The position numbers and the translations under genes are program-made. A DNA stretch of 64,000 nt, taken from NCBI GenBank assembly GCA_021108375.1, contig JAIORA010000034.1, positions 62,001 through 126,000 of the forward strand, read 5' to 3'. Positions 59,596 to 64,000 of this stretch are shown here, in pieces; the stretch's first letter is position 1, and each line of letters starts with the position of its first letter. This DNA comes from Anaerohalosphaeraceae bacterium (lineage in GTDB: Bacteria; Planctomycetota; Phycisphaerae; Sedimentisphaerales; UBA12454). The notes under the pieces are model-generated. The model was not told where the DNA came from, ran no database searches, and saw only the letters and a list, made by a program, of their open reading frames with translations.

Positions 59596-61506
59596 ATGAC
59601 TCTGGTAGCGATGCGCGATATATACTTCAGTTTCGGCGGGCCGATGCTGCTGGAGGGCATAAATTTCCTGATTGAGCCTGGCGAACGAATATCGGTGGTC
59701 GGCAGGAACGGCTGCGGAAAATCAACACTCCTGAAAATTGTGCAGGGTATGCTCACCCCGGCCAGCGGCGAAATGGCATTGCAGCCAAACCTTCGCATCG
59801 CAATGCTCGACCAATCTGTCCCGCAGGACGTAACCGGAAAAGTCTTCGATGTTGTTGCTTCCGGCGTTGGAGCCGCCGGCCACCTGCTGGTAGAATACCA
59901 CAACATCGAAAGCGATAAATCTAACGACAGTACCGGCCAAAAAGAAAAACGCCTTGCGGAAATTCACCATCAGCTCGACGAAACGCATAGTTGGAACAAG
60001 CTCAACCTCATAGAAACCGCTATCTCAATGACCGGCATCGATTCACAGCTCCCGTTTGAATCGCTTTCGGCAGGTCTGAAGCGTCGAGTTCTAACCGCAA
60101 AGGCACTTGCCGGCGAGCCGGACTTGCTGATACTCGATGAGCCGACAAACCACCTTGATATAACATCGATAGGCTGGCTGGAAGATTTTCTTTTGCGAAG
60201 CGGTAAAGCGTTATTATTCGTTACGCACGACAGAAGATTCCTAAAAAAAATTACCACTCGTATCATCGAAATTGACAGAGGCAAATTGTATAATTGGGAT
60301 TGTGATTACAACGACTACCTCAAACGCAAAACCCAAATGCTTAATGCCGAGCAGAGCCAGTGGAACGAGTTCGACAAAAAACTTGCTACCGAAGAAGAAT
60401 GGATACGCAGGGGTGTAAAGGCTCGCCGCCGTCGAAACGAAGGGCGCGTACGTTCGCTTATGAAAATGAGAGAGACCCGCAGCCAAAGACGCAAGCTCGG
60501 CCCCGGAGTCAAAATGCAGATAAACGCCGCAATCCGCTCCGGCGAAATCGTCGCCAAGGCAATGAACGTTAGTTTCGCCTACGACAAAACATCAGAGCCG
60601 ATAATTAACGGCCTGACAAATACCATTATTCGCGGCGACAGGGTAGGCATAATCGGCCCAAACGGCAAGGGCAAAACGACCCTGCTGAAACTGCTGCTCG
60701 GACAGTTATCGCCTGATGACGGCAAAATAAAGCACGGAGCAAACGTGAAATACGCGTATTTCGACCAGCTTCACGGCCAGCTAAAGCCCAATAAAACGCT
60801 CATTGATAATATCGGCGAAGGTTACGGCACGGTCGAAGTTAACGGCAGAAAAAAACACGTCTTTGCTTACCTCGCGGATTTTCTGTTCGATGCCGAGCAA
60901 TCCCAAAAACTGGTATCGACACTTTCCGGCGGCGAGCGAAACCGTCTGCAAATCGCAAAAGTTTTTACTCAGCCTTCTAACGTATTGGTTCTCGACGAGC
61001 CGACAAACGATTTGGATATAGAAACGCTGGAACTGCTCGAAGATATGCTCATCGAATATCCCGGCACAGTTCTGCTGGTAAGCCACGACCGCGCGTTTTT
61101 GAATAATGTCGTTACCAGTACGCTGGTAATTGAAGATAAAGGCACGGTAAAAGAATATGTCGGCGGCTATGACGATTGGCTCCGCCAGCGAAGCGATACG
61201 GACAATAACGCGGAGGAAAGAAAAACCGCGAAAAAAGAAAAGCCAAAATTCGACAATCAAAAACCGCCCAAGCTCACCTTCAACCAGGCCAAGCAGCTAA
61301 AGGCTCTGCCGGAAATTATAGAAAAGCTCGAAGCGAAAATCGCTTCTTTGCACAACGATATGGCTGACGTTTCGTTTTACAAACAGCCCGCTAATATCAT
61401 TACCGAGGCAAACGCCAGACTCGAAACTATCAACGCCGAGCTGACCGATGCATACCAGCAGTGGGAACAATTAACTGAGATTCAGGATGCTTACGAAAAT
61501 AGCTGA
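59596..61506 (+). CDS. ABC-F family ATPase, Uup-like
   Basis: This 636-residue cytoplasmic protein starts at ATG 59596. The upstream in-frame 29 codons lack the family pattern, and GGGGCGGAA precedes this ATG. Two ABC domains are present without membrane segments. The first has VGRNGCGKSTLLKI (Walker A), FESLSAGLKRRVLTAKAL and LLILDEPTNHLD. The second has IGPNGKGKTTLLKLL, LSGGERNRLQIAKV and VLVLDEPTNDLD. They are joined by a basic, charged linker (WIRRGVKARRRRNEGRVR). The C-terminal helical part after 550 has the KLTFNQAKQLKALPEIIEKLE pattern of Uup. ABC-F proteins act at the ribosome or, for Uup, on branched DNA. The linker and tail favour Uup over EttA. Confidence 0.85.
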   Translation: MTLVAMRDIYFSFGGPMLLEGINFLIEPGERISVVGRNGCGKSTLLKIVQGMLTPASGEMALQPNLRIAMLDQSVPQDVTGKVFDVVASGVGAAGHLLVEYHNIESDKSNDSTGQKEKRLAEIHHQLDETHSWNKLNLIETAISMTGIDSQLPFESLSAGLKRRVLTAKALAGEPDLLILDEPTNHLDITSIGWLEDFLLRSGKALLFVTHDRRFLKKITTRIIEIDRGKLYNWDCDYNDYLKRKTQMLNAEQSQWNEFDKKLATEEEWIRRGVKARRRRNEGRVRSLMKMRETRSQRRKLGPGVKMQINAAIRSGEIVAKAMNVSFAYDKTSEPIINGLTNTIIRGDRVGIIGPNGKGKTTLLKLLLGQLSPDDGKIKHGANVKYAYFDQLHGQLKPNKTLIDNIGEGYGTVEVNGRKKHVFAYLADFLFDAEQSQKLVSTLSGGERNRLQIAKVFTQPSNVLVLDEPTNDLDIETLELLEDMLIEYPGTVLLVSHDRAFLNNVVTSTLVIEDKGTVKEYVGGYDDWLRQRSDTDNNAEERKTAKKEKPKFDNQKPPKLTFNQAKQLKALPEIIEKLEAKIASLHNDMADVSFYKQPANIITEANARLETINAELTDAYQQWEQLTEIQDAYENS

Positions 61507-61658
61507 GCCGTTGTAATCTCTTTTTTGCAAAGATGTTATGTCGAGTTGTGGCAGGGCGGCAATTCATTTGGAACATAAAAAACCTTGCCTGGCAGGCGTT
61601 ACTGGTGTTATAATCAACCGCTTGAATTGGATATAACCATTAAAACCGGAGACTTTAA

Positions 61659-61919
61659 ATGTGTGAAAATTGCGGCTGCAGTAGTGAAAAAACTCTTAAG
61701 AACCAAATAGCCGAAGTTATACAAACTATCCGTCCGATGTTGCAGAATGATGGCGGCGATATTGAGTTAGTAGAAGTTACCGAAGATAACACTGTAAAGG
61801 TCAGGCTTCAGGGTGCCTGCAAGGGTTGCCCCGGCGCCGCGATGACATTAAAGATGGGCGTTGAGAGACTGCTCAAGGAGCGCATTCCTGAGGTCAAAGA
61901 AGTCGTAGCGGTAGATTAA
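61659..61919 (+). CDS. NifU C-terminal domain protein (Nfu-type)
   Basis: This 86-residue protein starts at ATG after CCGGAGAC. It begins with a short Cys-rich head (MCENCGCSS), followed by a Nfu domain: IRPMLQNDGGDIELVEV and the cluster motif GACKGCPGAAMTLKMG (CxxC). Nfu proteins carry an iron-sulphur cluster to target apoproteins. The hydrogenase, DinG-type helicase and ferredoxin-like subunits in this window are possible clients, but no specific link is seen. The extra N-terminal cysteines are less common. Confidence 0.93.
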   Translation: MCENCGCSSEKTLKNQIAEVIQTIRPMLQNDGGDIELVEVTEDNTVKVRLQGACKGCPGAAMTLKMGVERLLKERIPEVKEVVAVD

Positions 61920-62210
61920 TTTTGACCGCAGGCCGAATGTTTAGCCCGTAGAGCCATTTAGCCCTGGCAACTTGTTTGCCGGGGTTGTTGTCATTGCGAG
62001 GCTTTGTTTTTTTATTGAAAATCCATCCCGATTTATCGGGATTCCTAAACTCAAAACTAAGGACTCAAAACTCAAAACTACTCTTCGCCGTGGCAATCTC
62101 GTTTTAAATTAACCATCCGTACAAGACTCTGTCATTCCAGCGAAAGCGGGAATCCATTTTTAACTTTTATATTTTTTCCTCTATGTCTCTTTGGTGGAAA
62201 AAAATCTGTG
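61920..62210. repeat. Intergenic repeats, including one arm of a 110-bp direct repeat
   Basis: A possible terminator-like hairpin, ccctggcaacttgtttgccgggg (61963-61984), is followed by the 110-bp unit at 61988-62097 (gtcattgcgag...cgtggcaat). A tcattccagcgaaagcgggaatcc unit (about 62131-62154) and aatctgtgttaatccgtgtc (62202-62221) come next. The 110-bp unit recurs at 63469-63578 with one base changed. Confidence 0.85.
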
Positions 62211-63281
62211 TTAATCCGTGTCTAAAATGTTTTTTACTTTGGCAGGGTTCGGATTTTCGATAACTCCTTTTTCGGTAATGATTGCCGTGATGTTTTCTGC
62301 GTTTGTAACATCGAATGCGGGGTTGAAAATATCTATACCTTTGGGCGCTGTTGGGATTCCCGCAAAGCAGGCCACTTCGCTTGAGTCTCTTTGTTCTATC
62401 GGTATTTCGCTGCCGGTTTTTATTGATAGGTCGAAAGTGCTTGATGGCGCTGCGATGTAGAATGGTATATTATGTGCCTTTGCCAGAATGCTCAGGCCGT
62501 ACGTTCCGATTTTATTTGCCGCATCTCCGTTTGCCGCTATCCGGTCTGCGCCGGTGATGACCGCGTCTATTTTTCCGTTTTTCATCAGCCACCCTGCCAT
62601 ATTGTCGCAAATCAGCGTTACATCCATATTGCTTTGTTTAAGCTCCCACGCCGTCAGTCTTGCCCCTTGTAATAGTGGCCGGGTTTCGTCAGCATAGACC
62701 TTGAATTTTTTGCCATTCTTAGCTGCCTCGAATATCGGGCTAAGCGCTGTCCCTTGTCCTGCTGTCGCCAGCGCTCCCGCATTGCAATGCGTTAGTATTG
62801 CGCAGCCTTCGATTATAAATTTTTCGCCATTGATTCCGATTAGCCTGCACATTTCGACATCTTCATCGTAAATTTTTTGAGCTTCGCTGAGCAACGCTCT
62901 CCTCAAATCCAAAATAGTTGCATCGTTATTTTGCGCAGCGAATTTTTCTGCGACCGTCTTCATCCTGTCCAGTGCCCAGAACAGGTTTACCGCTGTCGGC
63001 CTTGACTGGGACAGATAATTTATTTTTTTATTGAGTTGCTCGATTGCACCACAGAGTTTTTGCTCGCTGTCAATTTCTCTCGCTGCGATGCATACCCCAA
63101 AACCTGCCGCTACGCCTATCGCCGGCGCCCCCCTCACAGCCAGCATCTTTATCGCATCGTATAATTGCTCAACGGTTTTACAGGGCAGTTTAATAAATTC
63201 ACCCGGCAGCTTCCTCTGGTCGGTAAGTTCTAAAAAACCGTCAATTCCACCAATCCATTCAAGCGTCTTAAAACTTTTCAA
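62211..63281 (-). CDS. mtnA: S-methyl-5-thioribose-1-phosphate isomerase
   Basis: This protein is about 356 residues. TTG 63281 sits 5 nt after AAGGAG; a GTG two codons upstream overlaps the ribosome site. Family motifs are MLAVRGAPAIGVAAGFG, TAVNLFWALDRM, ILTHCNAGALATAGQGTAL with the catalytic Cys, YADETRPLLQGARLTAWEL, ITGADRIAANGDAANKIGTYG with the catalytic Asp, and FDVTNAENITAIITEKG. The enzyme makes methylthioribulose phosphate in methionine salvage. The archaeal-type ribose-1,5-bisphosphate isomerase is related, but the sequence follows MtnA closely. No other salvage gene is adjacent. The gene is framed by a 110-bp direct repeat. Confidence 0.92.
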   Translation of the reverse strand: MKSFKTLEWIGGIDGFLELTDQRKLPGEFIKLPCKTVEQLYDAIKMLAVRGAPAIGVAAGFGVCIAAREIDSEQKLCGAIEQLNKKINYLSQSRPTAVNLFWALDRMKTVAEKFAAQNNDATILDLRRALLSEAQKIYDEDVEMCRLIGINGEKFIIEGCAILTHCNAGALATAGQGTALSPIFEAAKNGKKFKVYADETRPLLQGARLTAWELKQSNMDVTLICDNMAGWLMKNGKIDAVITGADRIAANGDAANKIGTYGLSILAKAHNIPFYIAAPSSTFDLSIKTGSEIPIEQRDSSEVACFAGIPTAPKGIDIFNPAFDVTNAENITAIITEKGVIENPNPAKVKNILDTD

Positions 63282-63287
63282 TTTCAC

Positions 63288-63800
63288 TCCTTATTTCGAT
63301 TTTAGCCATTAGCCCCTGGGTCTTGTCCCAGGGGTACCTGCAAATTGTTTATCACTTTCGCACTGCCGTTTAGCCCTGCCATCACTATGGCAGGGTTCGT
63401 GCTTGCGAATTTTAATAACCCGCCCGCACCGTATAGTAGCCGAGCCGCGGGAGCGGCCGGAATATTTTTTGTCATTGCGAGGCTTTGTTTTTTTATTGAA
63501 AATCCATCCCGATTTATCGGGATTCCTTAACTCAAAACTAAGGACTCAAAACTCAAAACTACTCTTCGCCGTGGCAATTTGTCTTTTTCATTTGTGTTTA
63601 TTTGTGTCAATTCGTGGTTAATTTCTTTTGTCATTCCCGCGAAAGCGGGAATCCATTTTTTTACTTTTTTAAAATCTGCGTAATCCGCGGTTGAAATAAT
63701 CTGTGTTTATCTGTGTCCATCTGTGGCTAAAAAAATAAAATCACTTCGGCCGTTAGGCCGACTCCTCAACTCAAAACTAAGGACTCAAAACTCAAAACTA
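63288..63800. repeat. Repeat-filled region downstream of uvrA
   Basis: No gene is visible. The region holds agcccctgggtcttgtcccagggg (63311-63334), a ccctgccatcactatggcaggg hairpin (about 63373-63394), the second 110-bp unit (63469-63578), a tcattcccgcgaaagcgggaatcc unit (about 63631-63654), aatctgcgtaatccgcgg/aatctgtgtttatctgtgtcc units (about 63670-63720), and a third aactcaaaactaaggactca piece (63769-63800) that abuts the uvrA stop codon. Confidence 0.85.
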
Positions 63801-64000
63801 TTATTGATGGTTATTCTCAAGATATTCCCGTAGGTACTTAGCGGTATAGCTGTTTTTGGCTTCGATAATTTTTTCGGGCGGCCCCTGCGCGATAACCTCG
63901 CCGCCGCCATCGCCACCTTCGGGGCCGAGGTCTATAATATAGTCAGCCATCTTGATAACATCAAGATTATGTTCAATAACGATAACGGTATTGCCGAGGT
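63801..64000 (-). CDS. uvrA: Excinuclease ABC subunit A, C-terminal end (partial)
   Basis: The last 66 codons of a gene run off the window. The translation includes [36 protein letters not shown] and AQGPPEKI, the well-known end of UvrA after the second ATPase domain, and it stops at TAA (63803-63801). UvrA is the damage-sensing ATPase of nucleotide excision repair. The remainder of the gene lies beyond 64000. Confidence 0.95.
   Translation of the reverse strand, partial: LGNTVIVIEHNLDVIKMADYIIDLGPEGGDGGGEVIAQGPPEKIIEAKNSYTAKYLREYLENNHQ

Overview
The window looks like a chromosomal segment of a planctomycete, most likely of the Phycisphaerae/Sedimentisphaerales type. This is an inference from a combination of traits: secreted proteins ending in PEP-CTERM anchors or in single-loop dockerin-like tails, several prepilin-type proteins (one with an H-X9-DG-like end), an HoxFUYH hydrogenase, a fused MetX-MetW, and intergenic spaces filled with short REP-like repeats. 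No rRNA, tRNA or CRISPR array was recognised.

Region 1 (about 0.4-26.7 kb, all on the + strand) is a catabolic island. A LacI-type regulator with its own promoter and two tandem operator-like sites is followed by three small secreted proteins and a pseudopilin. Next come three very large paralogous secreted glycosidase-like proteins (GH67/DUF4838-like, 908, 1138 and 1419 aa), interleaved with two beta-propeller phytases. One phytase is fused to a calcineurin-like phosphoesterase. A stand-alone phosphoesterase, a sodium:solute symporter and a HAD phosphatase close the series. A beta-sandwich module of about 180 residues recurs eight times across these proteins. Two of the copies are 540 bp direct repeats with one mismatch, and one of those is inserted inside a glycosidase N-terminal domain. 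The gene content suggests uptake of carbon and phosphate from a phosphorylated glycan, or a mixed glycan/phytate diet. I find no description of such a system that I can name.

Region 2 (26.7-27.5 kb) is a scar. It holds hairpins and an IS66-type transposase start joined in frame to what looks like an IS3-type transposase end. The dispersed intergenic repeats of the right half begin immediately after it and are almost absent to its left, so this is probably the island border.

Region 3 (27.5-47.4 kb) holds rodA, dockerin and PEP-CTERM secreted proteins (two tandem paralogues flanking a GxxExxY gene), a lipoprotein, a membrane spermidine-synthase-like protein with TPRs, a pseudopilin, cimA, miaA, a prenyl synthase, dxs, nadK, a TPR lipoprotein and a DinG-type helicase.

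Region 4 (47.4-52.9 kb, - strand) is one operon for a bidirectional NAD-linked [NiFe] hydrogenase: hoxF-hoxU-hoxY-hoxH, a maturation protease and a single-domain response regulator, with a good promoter upstream.

Region 5 (53.2-64 kb) is rich in sulphur and one-carbon genes: a metX-metW fusion, larE and larB, a cupin, ahcY, a Uup-like ABC-F ATPase, a NifU-like protein, mtnA (between 110 bp direct repeats) and the 3' end of uvrA running off the window.
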